From Sphingobium chlorophenolicum (GTDB taxonomy: Bacteria; Pseudomonadota; Alphaproteobacteria; Sphingomonadales; Sphingomonadaceae), in NCBI RefSeq assembly GCF_000722875.1, contig NZ_JFHR01000053.1, forward strand, positions 1 to 34,945: a DNA stretch of 34,945 bases, in the 5' to 3' direction. The notes under the pieces are model-generated. The model was given only the letters and a program-made list of their open reading frames with translations, did no database searches and was not told the DNA's origin. Both the position numbers and the translations under genes were made by a program. This document shows positions 14,003 to 22,568 of this stretch, in pieces. Every line of letters begins with the position of its first letter. Position 1 is the stretch's first letter.

Positions 14003-14018
14003 GGTAACATTTGATACT
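14003..14018. promoter_or_regulatory. Operator site 1 upstream of hmgA (GGTAACATTTGATACT)
   Basis: A degenerate copy of the operator at 14040-14055, differing at two of 16 positions. It overlaps the hmgA -35 box (TTGATA, 14011-14016) and lies 9 bases from the start of the MarR gene, so it could serve both genes. Confidence 0.6.
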
Positions 14019-14039
14019 TTATCCGCAAAGCGCTATGAT
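14011..14039 (+). promoter_or_regulatory. Sigma70-type promoter of hmgA-fah-maiA
   Basis: TTGATA (14011-14016), a 17-base spacer and TATGAT (14034-14039). The expected transcript start is about 14046, giving a leader of roughly 29 bases before ATG 14075 with AGGGAG as ribosome binding site. The promoter sits between two copies of the same palindrome, the layout expected for repression by the divergent MarR gene. Confidence 0.7.
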
Positions 14040-14055
14040 GGTAACAATTGATACC
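14040..14055. promoter_or_regulatory. Operator site 2 at the hmgA transcript start (GGTAACAATTGATACC)
   Basis: A 16-bp inverted repeat, symmetrical at seven of eight pairs (GGTA-CAATTG-TACC core). It begins directly after the -10 box and covers the predicted start of transcription, so a bound repressor would block initiation. Confidence 0.65.
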
Positions 14056-14074
14056 ATCAGGGAGTCGCGCCGAA

Positions 14075-15397
14075 ATGGGAGAGAGCAAAGCACCCGAAGC
14101 CCCCATGATGGCAGGCTTCGGCAATCATTTCGCGACGGAGGCTGTGCCCGGCGCGCTGCCCGTGGGCCGCAACTCCCCCCAACATGCCCCCTATGGCCTC
14201 TATGCCGAACAATTATCCGGCACCGCCTTCACCGCGCCACGGGCGGAAAACCGGCGAAGCTGGCTCTACCGCCTCCGCCCGGCGGCCAATCATCCGCCCT
14301 ACCGCCCCTATGAAGGCGACACGCTCCTGCGCAGCGGCCCGTTCGATGAAGCCCCGCCAACCCCCAACCGCCTGCGCTGGGATCCCCTGCCGATCCCCGA
14401 ACGGCCGGTGGATTTCATCGACAGTCTGGTCAGCTATTGCGGCGCGGGCGATCCAGCGGCGGGGGAGGGGCTGGCCGTCCATCTCTACGCCGCCAACCGC
14501 CCGATGGAAAAGCGCGCCTTCACGAATGCCGACGGCGAAATGCTGATCGTGCCGCAACAGGGCAGGCTGCGCCTCACCACGGAAATGGGCGTGATGGACA
14601 TCGCCCCGCAACAGATCGCGCTCATCCCCCGCGGCGTCCGCTTCAAGGTCGACCTGCCCGACGGAACGGCGCGGGGCTATGTCTGCGAAAATTACGGAGC
14701 CTTGTTCCGCCTGCCCGACCTTGGCCCCATCGGCTCCAACGGCCTCGCCAATCCCCGCGATTTCGAAACCCCCGCCGCACGATATGAGGATGACGACACG
14801 CCCCACGAAATCGTCCAGAAATATGGCGGTCAGCTATGGGCGACGACGCAGGATCATTCCCCCTTCGACGTGGCGGCATGGCACGGCAATCTCGCGCCCT
14901 GCCGCTATGATCTGCGCCGCTTCAACACGATGAACACGGTCAGCTACGACCATCCCGACCCGTCGATCTTCACTGTGCTGACCTCCCCCAGCGAGCGCGC
15001 CGGAACCGCCAATTGCGACTTCGTGATCTTCCCGCCGCGCTGGATGGTGGCGGAGAATACATTCCGCCCGCCATGGTTTCACCGCAATGTGATGAGCGAA
15101 TTTATGGGCCTGATCCACGGCGTCTATGACGCGAAGGCAGGCGGCTTCGCCCCCGGCGGCGCGTCGCTGCACAATTGCATGGCGGGCCACGGCCCGGACA
15201 GGGCAAGCTATGAAGCCGCGCTGGCCGCCGAACTGAAGCCGCACCGGATCGCCGACACCATGGCCTTCATGTTCGAAAGCCGTTACCCCTTCCGTCCGAC
15301 CCGCTTCGCGATGGAAACGCCGCTTGGCCAGTTGGATTATGACGATTGCTGGTCCGGCTTTACCAAGGCGCAACTGCCGCGAGAGGAACAGGCATGA
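14075..15397 (+). CDS. hmgA: Homogentisate 1,2-dioxygenase
   Basis: A 440-residue Fe(II) dioxygenase that opens the ring of homogentisate to maleylacetoacetate in tyrosine/phenylalanine breakdown. Family landmarks are GFGNHFATEAVPGALPVGRN near the N-terminus, RSWLYRLRP, and the metal site WFHRNVMSEFMGLIHG with GHGPD. By alignment to the human enzyme the iron ligands are His336, Glu342 and His372, all present. Length is normal. ATG 14075 follows AGGGAG. A TTG at 14048 would fall inside the operator. It is the first gene of an operon whose next start overlaps its stop as ATGA (15394-15397). Expression is probably controlled by the divergent MarR gene. Confidence 0.97.
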   Translation: MGESKAPEAPMMAGFGNHFATEAVPGALPVGRNSPQHAPYGLYAEQLSGTAFTAPRAENRRSWLYRLRPAANHPPYRPYEGDTLLRSGPFDEAPPTPNRLRWDPLPIPERPVDFIDSLVSYCGAGDPAAGEGLAVHLYAANRPMEKRAFTNADGEMLIVPQQGRLRLTTEMGVMDIAPQQIALIPRGVRFKVDLPDGTARGYVCENYGALFRLPDLGPIGSNGLANPRDFETPAARYEDDDTPHEIVQKYGGQLWATTQDHSPFDVAAWHGNLAPCRYDLRRFNTMNTVSYDHPDPSIFTVLTSPSERAGTANCDFVIFPPRWMVAENTFRPPWFHRNVMSEFMGLIHGVYDAKAGGFAPGGASLHNCMAGHGPDRASYEAALAAELKPHRIADTMAFMFESRYPFRPTRFAMETPLGQLDYDDCWSGFTKAQLPREEQA

Positions 15398-16695
15398 CCT
15401 TCCCCCAGATCGACGAAACCCACGATCCCGCCCGGTCGAGCTGGGTGGAGGGGGCGGACGGCCATCCCGCCTTCCCGATCCAGAACCTGCCCTACGGCAT
15501 TTTCTCGCCCCCCGGCGGCACGGCGCGGGCAGGGGTGGCGATTGGCGAGCGGATATTCGACCTGCGCGCCGCCGCGCAATCGGGCCTGCTGCCCGCCGCA
15601 GCCGCCGCCGTCCTTGGCGAACCGGCGCTGAACGCCCTGATGGCGCTCCCGGCGCCCGACCGTCTGGCGCTGCGCCGCTGGCTGAGCGCCCTCTTCAGCG
15701 ACGAAGCCCAGCGCCACGCCATCGGACCCCTGCTGCACCGGGCGGCCGATTGCGCGCTGCACCTGCCCGCGACCATCGGCGACTATACCGACTTCTATGT
15801 CGGCATTCACCACGCCACCAATATCGGCAGGCTGTTCCGCCCCGACAACCCATTACTGCCCAATTATAAATATGTCCCCATCGGCTATCATGGCCGGGCC
15901 TCCTCCATCCGCCCGTCCGGCGTCCCGGTCGTCCGTCCCAAGGGCCAGCGAAAGCCCCCCGAAGCCGACGCGCCCGTGGTCGGGCCAAGCCAGAGGCTGG
16001 ACTATGAACTGGAACTCGGCATCTGGATCGGCGCGGGCAATGCGCTGGGCGAAACCGTGCCGATTGCCGATGCGGCGGACCATATAGCGGGCTTCTGCCT
16101 GCTCAACGACTGGTCGGCGCGGGATTTCCAGGCATGGGAATATGTGCCCCTTGGCCCGTTCCTCGCCAAGAATTTCCAGTCCACCATCTCCCCCTGGGTG
16201 GTGACGGCGGAGGCGATGGCCCCCTTCCGCATCGCCCAGCCTCCCCGGCCGGATGGCGACCCGCAACCCTTGCCCTATTTATGGGACGCGGCGGATCAGG
16301 CCCATGGCGCGCTGGCCATCGATCTGGAGGTCCATCTGTCGAGCGCGAAAATGCGGGCCGAAGCAATGCCGCCGATGCGCCTCTCACGCGGCCCCGCCTC
16401 CTCCATGTACTGGACCGCCCAGCAGATCGTCACCCATCACGCATCCAACGGCTGCAACCTCAATCCCGGCGACCTGTTGGGCACGGGCACGCTTTCCGGC
16501 CCGACGCCGGACAGTTTCGGCAGCCTCATGGAACTGACGGGAGGCGGCAAGGCGAAGATCGTTCTGCCCACTGGCGAGGAACGGGCCTTTCTGGAGGATG
16601 GCGACGAACTGGCGCTGAGCGCGGTGGCGCGGGCGGACGGCTATGTGTCCATCGGCTTCGGCGAATGCCGCGCCCTGATCGCGCCAGCCCGATGA
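15394..16695 (+). CDS. fahA: Fumarylacetoacetase
   Basis: A 433-residue enzyme that splits fumarylacetoacetate into fumarate and acetoacetate, the last step of homogentisate breakdown. An SH3-like N-terminal domain (to about residue 120) precedes the FAH fold. Residues expected at the active site are present: Asp133 and His140 (DYTDFYVGIHHATNIG), Glu205 and Glu207 (LDYELELGIWIG), Asp239 (LLNDWSARDFQ) and Lys259 (LGPFLAKNF). HASNGCNLNPGDLLGTGTLS is another family signature. ATG 15394 overlaps the hmgA stop by four bases, and its own stop overlaps the maiA start by four bases, so the three enzymes are translationally coupled. Confidence 0.96.
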   Translation: MTFPQIDETHDPARSSWVEGADGHPAFPIQNLPYGIFSPPGGTARAGVAIGERIFDLRAAAQSGLLPAAAAAVLGEPALNALMALPAPDRLALRRWLSALFSDEAQRHAIGPLLHRAADCALHLPATIGDYTDFYVGIHHATNIGRLFRPDNPLLPNYKYVPIGYHGRASSIRPSGVPVVRPKGQRKPPEADAPVVGPSQRLDYELELGIWIGAGNALGETVPIADAADHIAGFCLLNDWSARDFQAWEYVPLGPFLAKNFQSTISPWVVTAEAMAPFRIAQPPRPDGDPQPLPYLWDAADQAHGALAIDLEVHLSSAKMRAEAMPPMRLSRGPASSMYWTAQQIVTHHASNGCNLNPGDLLGTGTLSGPTPDSFGSLMELTGGGKAKIVLPTGEERAFLEDGDELALSAVARADGYVSIGFGECRALIAPAR

Positions 16696-17336
16696 GCGCG
16701 CTGACGCTCCACGGCTATTGGCGCTCGACCAGTTCCTATCGCGTGCGGATCGCGCTGAACCTGAAGGGCGTCGCCTATGATCAGGTCACGCATGACCTGC
16801 GCACCGGCGCGCAGGGGCAAGCGGACTATCGCGCCATCGCGCCGCAGGGCCTCGTCCCGGCGGTGGAGGCGGACGATTTCACCCTCACGCAAAGCCCGGC
16901 CATATTGGAATGGATCGAGGAACGCTGGCCGCAGCCGCCCTTGCTGCCCGCCGACGCGCAGGGTAGGGCGCTGGTCCGCGCCATGGCGGCGCTGATCGGC
17001 TGCGACATCCATCCGCTCAACAATCTGCGCGTGTTGCAGGCGCTGAAGGCCGATTTCGGCGCGGACCAGCCCGCGCTCGACCAGTGGATCGCCCGCTGGA
17101 TCACGGACGGCTTCGCCGCGCTGGAGACATGGGTGGCGCGCCACGGCCGGGGCCTCGCCTATGGCGACCGGCCGGGGCTGGCGGACTGCTATCTGGTTCC
17201 GCAGCTTTATTCGGCGGAGCGTTTCCATGTCGACCTCTCGCCCTTCCCGGCCCTCGTCGCGGCGGGGGAAAAGGCGCGGGCGCTGGACGCCTTCGCCGCA
17301 GCCCATCCCTCCGCCCAGCCCGACGCCGATCCATGA
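16692..17336 (+). CDS. maiA: Maleylacetoacetate isomerase (zeta-class glutathione transferase)
   Basis: A 214-residue zeta-class GST that isomerises maleylacetoacetate to fumarylacetoacetate with glutathione as cofactor, linking the products of hmgA and fah. The N-terminal thioredoxin-like domain has the catalytic serine motif STSSYRVRIALNLKGV (Ser14/Ser15) and the glutathione contact LTQSPAILEWIEERW. The all-helical C-terminal domain has CDIHPLNNLRVLQAL and GDRPGLADCYLVPQLYSAERF. ATG 16692 overlaps the fah stop (ATGA). The gene ends 6 bases before the palindrome that precedes the formate dehydrogenase operon. Gene order is reaction order except that fah precedes maiA. Confidence 0.95.
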   Translation: MSALTLHGYWRSTSSYRVRIALNLKGVAYDQVTHDLRTGAQGQADYRAIAPQGLVPAVEADDFTLTQSPAILEWIEERWPQPPLLPADAQGRALVRAMAALIGCDIHPLNNLRVLQALKADFGADQPALDQWIARWITDGFAALETWVARHGRGLAYGDRPGLADCYLVPQLYSAERFHVDLSPFPALVAAGEKARALDAFAAAHPSAQPDADP

Positions 17337-17342
17337 TAGCAG

Positions 17343-17365
17343 TTTGATAGAGAATCTCTATCAAA
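17343..17365. promoter_or_regulatory. Perfect inverted repeat upstream of fdsG, LysR-type site
   Basis: Two perfect 11-base arms, TTTGATAGAGA and TCTCTATCAAA, with a single A between them. The inner part has the form ATAG-N7-CTAT, the T-N11-A geometry of LysR-type binding sites. It lies 68 bases before the fdsG start. A weak -35 (TTGACG, 17382-17387) with no good -10 follows, as expected for an activated promoter. It lacks the T-run of an intrinsic terminator. Confidence 0.65.
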
Positions 17366-17433
17366 CATGATGCTCTTCGATTTGACGCCTCCTTCGCCAA
17401 GGCGCACCATAGCCCGCGAAAAGGCGAGGGAAG

Positions 17434-17901
17434 ATGCAACAAGAAGACACAGTCCGGCTGATAGAGGATTGGACCAAAACCCACGGCCGCACCCGCGACC
17501 GCCTGCTCCCCCTTCTCCACATGCTCCAGGAAGAGATAGGCTTTATCGATGATGCAGCCATCCCGGCCATAGCCAAAAACCTCAACCTAAGTCGCGCAGA
17601 CGTTCATGGAGTCGTGACCTTCTACCACGACTTCCGCCGCGCCCCCGCCGGACGCCATGTCGTAAAATTCTGCCGCGCCGAAAGCTGCCAGGCCAGAGGC
17701 GCCGCCGCGATGGAAAAGGCCGCCGCCGAACGGCTCGGCGTCCCGATGGGCGAAACCCGCCCCGACGGGCAGGTGACGCTGGAACCCATTTATTGCCTGG
17801 GCCTGTGCGCCATAGGCCCGAACGCCCTGGTCGACGGCCGCCCCGTCGCAAGGATCGACACCGCCGCGCTTGAACGGATCGCGCAGGAGATCGCGGCATG
17901 A
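17434..17901 (+). CDS. fdsG: NAD-dependent formate dehydrogenase, gamma subunit
   Basis: A 155-residue NuoE/HoxE-like subunit of the soluble, oxygen-tolerant molybdenum formate dehydrogenase. The N-terminal helical part (LLPLLHMLQEEIGFIDDAAI, ADVHGVVTFYHDF) precedes a thioredoxin-like [2Fe-2S] domain with ligands Cys80, Cys85 (KFCRAESCQARG), Cys121 and Cys125 (YCLGLCAIGPN). It assists electron transfer between the FMN subunit and the main chain. ATG 17434 follows a GAGGGAAG ribosome site. Its stop overlaps the fdsB start by four bases. It is the first gene of the operon behind the 17343-17365 palindrome. Confidence 0.94.
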   Translation: MQQEDTVRLIEDWTKTHGRTRDRLLPLLHMLQEEIGFIDDAAIPAIAKNLNLSRADVHGVVTFYHDFRRAPAGRHVVKFCRAESCQARGAAAMEKAAAERLGVPMGETRPDGQVTLEPIYCLGLCAIGPNALVDGRPVARIDTAALERIAQEIAA

Positions 17902-19478
17902 CGCGGGTCTATATCAGCCGCGACATGGCGTCGGTCGCCTTGGGCGCGGACGATGTCGCCCGCGCCTTCGAAGCCGCCGGTTGCGAAGTGGTGCGCACCG
18001 GAAGCCGGGGACTCTTCTCCATCGAACCGCTGGTCGAGGTCGAAAACGAAGGCCAACGGATCGGCTTCGGCCCGGTCGGCCCCGCCGACGTAGCAACCGT
18101 GCTGGACGGCAGCCACAAAGCCCGCCTCGGCAATGTGGCGGACCTTCCATTCTTCGCCGGGCAGCAACGCTTCACCTTCGCCCGCTGCGGGATCATCGAC
18201 CCGCTCAGCCTTCAGGACTATGCCGAACATGACGGCTGGCGCGGACTGGACGCGGCGCGGGCGATGCCGCCTCAGGCAGTTGTGGACGCAGTCAAGGCAT
18301 CCGGCTTGCGCGGACGGGGAGGGGCGGGCTTTCCCACCGGCGTCAAATGGCAGACCGTGCTGGAGGCGGCATCCGACGCCAAGTTCATCGTCTGCAATGC
18401 GGATGAAGGCGACAGCGGCACCTTCGCCGACCGGATGCTGATGGAGGGCGACCCCTTCTGCCTGATCGAAGGGATGGCGATTGCCGGCCATGCCGTTGGG
18501 GCGGGCCATGGCTATATCTACATCCGCAGCGAATATCCCTTCGCCATCGCCGCCATGCAAGAAGCCATCGCATTGTCCGCCGCCCGGATCGCGCCCTTCA
18601 CGCTGGAGGTGCGCGTCGGCGCGGGCGCCTATGTCTGCGGCGAGGAAACGGCCCTGCTCGACAGCATAGAGGGCAAGCGGGGACAGGTGCGGGCGAAGCC
18701 GCCGCTGCCTGCGTTGCAGGGGCTGTTCGGCCAACCCACGGTGATCAACAATGTGCTGAGCCTAGCGGCCGTCCCCTTCATCCTGGCCGAAGGAGCGGAG
18801 GCTTATGCGACCATCGGTTTCGGACGGTCTCGCGGCACCATGCCGGTACAGCTTGCGGGCAATGTGAAACATGGCGGGCTGTATGAGATCGGCTTCGGCA
18901 TCACCCTTGGCGAACTGGTGAACGCCATCGGCGGCGGCACCGCCAGCGGCAGGCCGGTGCGCGCCGTGCAGGTGGGCGGCCCCCTGGGCGCTTATTTCCC
19001 GCCCGGCATGTTCGACCTGCCCTTCGACTATGAAGCCTTCGCGCAAGCTGGCGGGCTGATCGGCCATGCCGGGATCACCGTTTTCGACGACAGCGTCGAC
19101 ATGGCGCATATGGCCCGCTTCGCGATGGAATTCTGCGCCGTCGAAAGCTGCGGCAAATGCACCCCCTGCCGGATCGGATCGACGCGGGGCGTAGAGGTGA
19201 TGGACCGGATCATCGCGGCGCGGGACAGCGCACCCGCCGTCCCCGCAGAGCGGCATTGGGAGGGGTATCTCCAAAAGGCCCTCCATTCCCGCACGCCTGA
19301 CCGGATCGATACCGGACTGGAAGCGCAAACCACCCTGCTGCGCGACCTGTGCGACACGATGAAATATGGTTCGCTCTGCGCGCTGGGCGGTTTCACGCCC
19401 TATCCGGTGCTGAGCGCCCTCGACCATTTTCCCGAAGATTTCGGCGCTCCGGCCCCGATCAAGGAAGCTGCGGAATGA
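17898..19478 (+). CDS. fdsB: NAD-dependent formate dehydrogenase, beta subunit
   Basis: A 526-residue NuoF-like diaphorase subunit that passes electrons from formate oxidation to NAD+. The first 110 residues are a thioredoxin-like domain without cluster cysteines. GLRGRGGAGFPTG (137-149) is the FMN loop, and NADEGDSGTFADRMLME with GAGAYVCGEETALL form the NADH/FMN site. The [4Fe-4S] ligands are Cys418, Cys421, Cys424 (ESCGKCTPCRIG) and Cys494 (GSLCALGG). ATGA overlaps at both ends (17898-17901 and 19475-19478) couple it to fdsG and fdsA. Confidence 0.95.
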   Translation: MTRVYISRDMASVALGADDVARAFEAAGCEVVRTGSRGLFSIEPLVEVENEGQRIGFGPVGPADVATVLDGSHKARLGNVADLPFFAGQQRFTFARCGIIDPLSLQDYAEHDGWRGLDAARAMPPQAVVDAVKASGLRGRGGAGFPTGVKWQTVLEAASDAKFIVCNADEGDSGTFADRMLMEGDPFCLIEGMAIAGHAVGAGHGYIYIRSEYPFAIAAMQEAIALSAARIAPFTLEVRVGAGAYVCGEETALLDSIEGKRGQVRAKPPLPALQGLFGQPTVINNVLSLAAVPFILAEGAEAYATIGFGRSRGTMPVQLAGNVKHGGLYEIGFGITLGELVNAIGGGTASGRPVRAVQVGGPLGAYFPPGMFDLPFDYEAFAQAGGLIGHAGITVFDDSVDMAHMARFAMEFCAVESCGKCTPCRIGSTRGVEVMDRIIAARDSAPAVPAERHWEGYLQKALHSRTPDRIDTGLEAQTTLLRDLCDTMKYGSLCALGGFTPYPVLSALDHFPEDFGAPAPIKEAAE

Positions 19479-22321
19479 GCTACACACGCGAAACCGACCA
19501 TGGGACGCCCCCTGCCATCGCGACGGGCAAGAGCGTCACCCTCACCATCGACGGCGAGGCTGTGACGATGCCGGAGGGCACGTCGATCATGCGGGCGGCG
19601 TCGCTCACTGGCTGCTCGATCCCGAAACTCTGCGCGACTGACAATGTCGAGAGCTTCGGCTCCTGCCGCCTCTGCCTGGTCGAGGTCGAGGGACGGAACG
19701 GCTACCCCGCCTCCTGCACCACGCCGATATCCGAGGGCATGGTGGTCCGCACCCAAAGCGAACGGCTCAAGCAGCTTCGTCGCGGAGTGATGGAACTGTA
19801 TATCTCCGACCATCCGCTCGACTGCCTGACCTGCCCGGCCAATGGCGATTGCGAATTGCAGGAACAGGCGGGCGCGGTGGGCCTGCGCGACGTGCGCTAC
19901 GGCTATGACGGCGCGACCAATATGGGGCAGGCGAAGGACCAGTCGAACCCCTATTTCGACTTCGATCCCAGCAAATGCATCGTCTGCTCCCGCTGCGTGC
20001 GCGCCTGCGACGAAGTGCAGGGGACGTTCGCGCTGACCATCGAAGGGCGGGGTTTCGACTCCAAGGTCTCGCCCTCTCAGGGCCAGGATTTCCTGTCGTC
20101 CGAATGCGTATCCTGCGGCGCCTGCGTCCAGGCCTGCCCCACCGCCACCCTGACCGAGAAGAAGGTGGTGGAGGTCGGCACGCCGGACCGTGCGGTCGTC
20201 ACCACCTGCGCCTATTGCGGCGTCGGCTGCACCTTCCGCGCCGAGATGCGGGGCGAGGAGCTGGTGCGCATGGTGCCATGGAAGGACGGCAAGGCCAATC
20301 GCGGGCATAGCTGCGTCAAGGGCCGCTTCGCCTGGGGCTATGCCCAGCATCGCGACCGCATTCTCCATCCCATGATCCGCGCCTCCGTCGACGAACCCTG
20401 GCGCGAGGTGTCGTGGGAGGATGCCATCGCCCACACCGCCAACGAGTTCCGCCGCATCCAGGCGAAATATGGCACGCGCAGCATCGGCGGCATCACGTCC
20501 AGCCGCTGCACCAATGAGGAGACATTCCTCGTCCAGAAGCTGATCCGCCAGGGCTTCGGCAATAATAATGTCGATACTTGCGCGCGGGTCTGTCATTCCC
20601 CCACCGGCTACGGCTTGAAGACGACGTTCGGCACCTCGGCGGGCACGCAGGATTTCGACAGCGTGATGGATGCGGACGTCATCCTGGTGATCGGCGCCAA
20701 TCCGACCGACGGCCACCCGGTATTCGCCAGCCGCATGAAAAAGCGTCTGCGTCAGGGCGCCAAGCTGATCGTCATCGACCCCCGCCGGATCGATCTGGTG
20801 AAGTCGCCCCATATCGAGGCGGCGCATCATCTGCCGCTGCGGCCCGGCACCAATGTCGCCATGCTGACGGCGCTGGCGCATGTCATCGTGACGGAAAAGC
20901 TCTATGACGAGGCTTTCATCCGCGACCGCTGCGATTGGGACGAGTTCGCCGAATGGGCCGATTTCGTGTCCGAACCGCAACGCTCGCCCGAAGCCGTAGA
21001 ACCGCTGACCGGCGTCAAGGCCGAAGAGGTGCGCGCAGCGGCGCGGCTCTATGCGACCGGCGGCAATGCCGCGATCTATTACGGGCTAGGCGTCACCGAA
21101 CATAGCCAGGGATCATCGACCGTCATGGCCATCGCCAATCTGGCCATGGCGACCGGCAATGTCGGGCGGGAGGGCGTGGGCGTGAACCCCCTGCGCGGCC
21201 AGAATAATGTGCAGGGCGCCTGCGACATGGGCAGCTTCCCGCATGAATTTTCGGGCTATCGCCATGTCTCCGACGATGCGGTGCGCGGCCAGTTCGAACA
21301 GGCCTGGGGCGTGGCGCTGGACGCCGAGCCGGGCCTGCGCATCCCCAACATGCTCGACGCGGCGACTGACGGCACGTTCAAGGGCATCTTCATTCAGGGC
21401 GAGGATATCCTCCAGTCGGACCCCAACACCCATCATGTCGCGGCGGGCCTCGCGGCAATGGAATGCGTGGTGGTGCAGGACCTGTTCCTCAATGAAACCG
21501 CCAATTACGCCCATGTCTTCCTGCCGGGATCGACTTTCCTCGAAAAGGACGGAACCTTCACCAACGCCGAACGCCGCATCCAGCGCGTGCGCAAGGTGAT
21601 GGCGCCGCTCAACGGCTATGCCGATTGGGAAATCGTCCAGTTGGTGGCGAACGCCATGGGTCTTAACTGGCGCTACGATCACCCCTCCCAGATCATGGAC
21701 GAGATTGCCGCGCTCACCCCGACCTTCGCGGGCGTGCATTATGACCGGCTGGAGGCGGAAGGGTCGCTGCAATGGCCCGCCAACGACGCCGCGCCAGACG
21801 GCACGCCGACCATGCATATCGACGGCTTCGTGCGGGGCAAGGGCAAGTTCGTCGTCACCGACTATATCCCCACCGATGAAAAGACCGGGCCGCGTTTCCC
21901 GCTGCTGCTGACCACCGGGCGCATCCTCAGCCAATATAATGTCGGCGCGCAGACTCGGCGCACGGCGAACGAAGCCTGGCATCCGGAGGACCGGCTGGAA
22001 ATTCACCCGGCCGATGCGGAAAATCGCGGGATCAACGACGGCGACTGGGTCTCGCTTAAGAGCCGGGCCGGGGAAACCAGCCTGCGCGCCCTCATCACGG
22101 AACGGGTCGCGCCGGGCGTGGTCTACACGACCTTCCACCACCCCGACACGCAGGCCAACGTCATCACCACCGACTATTCGGACTGGGCCACCAACTGCCC
22201 GGAATATAAGGTGACGGCGGTGCAGGTCATGCGATCCAACGGGCCAAGCGACTGGCAGCGCGACTATGCGCAGCAGGCGCGCCTCAGCCGACGCATTGCG
22301 CCCGTGGAAGCAGCCGAATAG
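19475..22321 (+). CDS. fdsA: NAD-dependent formate dehydrogenase, alpha (molybdenum) subunit
   Basis: A 948-residue catalytic subunit oxidising formate to CO2 at a bis-MGD molybdenum centre. The N-terminal NuoG-like region holds a [2Fe-2S] cluster (Cys53, 64, 67, 81), a His-Cys3 [4Fe-4S] site (His113, Cys117, 120, 126) and two ferredoxin clusters (Cys168/171/174/178 and 211/214/217/221). The molybdopterin part begins with CAYCGVGC and GHSCVKGR (fourth cluster, Cys245/248/252/280). The Mo ligand is Cys373 followed by His374 (DTCARVCHSPTGYGL), so this is a cysteine, not selenocysteine, enzyme. The C-terminal MGD-binding domain has LLTTGRILSQYNVGAQTRRT. ATG 19475 overlaps the fdsB stop. Confidence 0.97.
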   Translation: MSYTRETDHGTPPAIATGKSVTLTIDGEAVTMPEGTSIMRAASLTGCSIPKLCATDNVESFGSCRLCLVEVEGRNGYPASCTTPISEGMVVRTQSERLKQLRRGVMELYISDHPLDCLTCPANGDCELQEQAGAVGLRDVRYGYDGATNMGQAKDQSNPYFDFDPSKCIVCSRCVRACDEVQGTFALTIEGRGFDSKVSPSQGQDFLSSECVSCGACVQACPTATLTEKKVVEVGTPDRAVVTTCAYCGVGCTFRAEMRGEELVRMVPWKDGKANRGHSCVKGRFAWGYAQHRDRILHPMIRASVDEPWREVSWEDAIAHTANEFRRIQAKYGTRSIGGITSSRCTNEETFLVQKLIRQGFGNNNVDTCARVCHSPTGYGLKTTFGTSAGTQDFDSVMDADVILVIGANPTDGHPVFASRMKKRLRQGAKLIVIDPRRIDLVKSPHIEAAHHLPLRPGTNVAMLTALAHVIVTEKLYDEAFIRDRCDWDEFAEWADFVSEPQRSPEAVEPLTGVKAEEVRAAARLYATGGNAAIYYGLGVTEHSQGSSTVMAIANLAMATGNVGREGVGVNPLRGQNNVQGACDMGSFPHEFSGYRHVSDDAVRGQFEQAWGVALDAEPGLRIPNMLDAATDGTFKGIFIQGEDILQSDPNTHHVAAGLAAMECVVVQDLFLNETANYAHVFLPGSTFLEKDGTFTNAERRIQRVRKVMAPLNGYADWEIVQLVANAMGLNWRYDHPSQIMDEIAALTPTFAGVHYDRLEAEGSLQWPANDAAPDGTPTMHIDGFVRGKGKFVVTDYIPTDEKTGPRFPLLLTTGRILSQYNVGAQTRRTANEAWHPEDRLEIHPADAENRGINDGDWVSLKSRAGETSLRALITERVAPGVVYTTFHHPDTQANVITTDYSDWATNCPEYKVTAVQVMRSNGPSDWQRDYAQQARLSRRIAPVEAAE

Positions 22322-22331
22322 GATCGGGCGC

Positions 22332-22568
22332 ATGAGCGATGAAAATGAGGTCATGTCGACCGAGGACCGCCTGATCTACATGGCGAACCAGATCGCCCGC
22401 AACCTCGCGGCGCTGGGCGATGAAGAGGCGACGGCGATGACGGCGGATCATATCCATGCCTTCTGGGATCCGGCGATGAAGCGGCGCATCGCGGCGCTGG
22501 CCGCGGCGCGCCCGCAGGCGCTTACCCCCATCGCCGCCGCCGCCATCGGCCGGGTCGCGATCCCTTGA
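22332..22568 (+). CDS. fdsD: Formate dehydrogenase delta subunit
   Basis: A 78-residue protein of the FdsD family. Recognisable stretches are RLIYMANQIARNLAALGD and HIHAFWDPAMKRRIAAL. In related enzymes it is a small component of the FdsABG complex and aids assembly or stability. ATG 22332 lies 10 bases after the fdsA stop. The frame stays open upstream, but that part is not family-like. Its stop overlaps the next start as TTGA. In the classical fdsGBACD order this gene comes last. Here it precedes the fdhD-like gene. Confidence 0.9.
   Translation: MSDENEVMSTEDRLIYMANQIARNLAALGDEEATAMTADHIHAFWDPAMKRRIAALAAARPQALTPIAAAAIGRVAIP

Noticed and set aside
17343..17365. The fds upstream palindrome as a terminator of maiA
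   Set aside because: The arms are AT-rich, the loop is one base and no T-run follows. LysR-type geometry fits better.
19475..22321. fdsA read as NADH dehydrogenase subunit G
   Set aside because: The N-terminal clusters are NuoG-like, but the molybdenum ligand Cys373-His374 and the adjoining fdsD and fdhD genes identify formate dehydrogenase.
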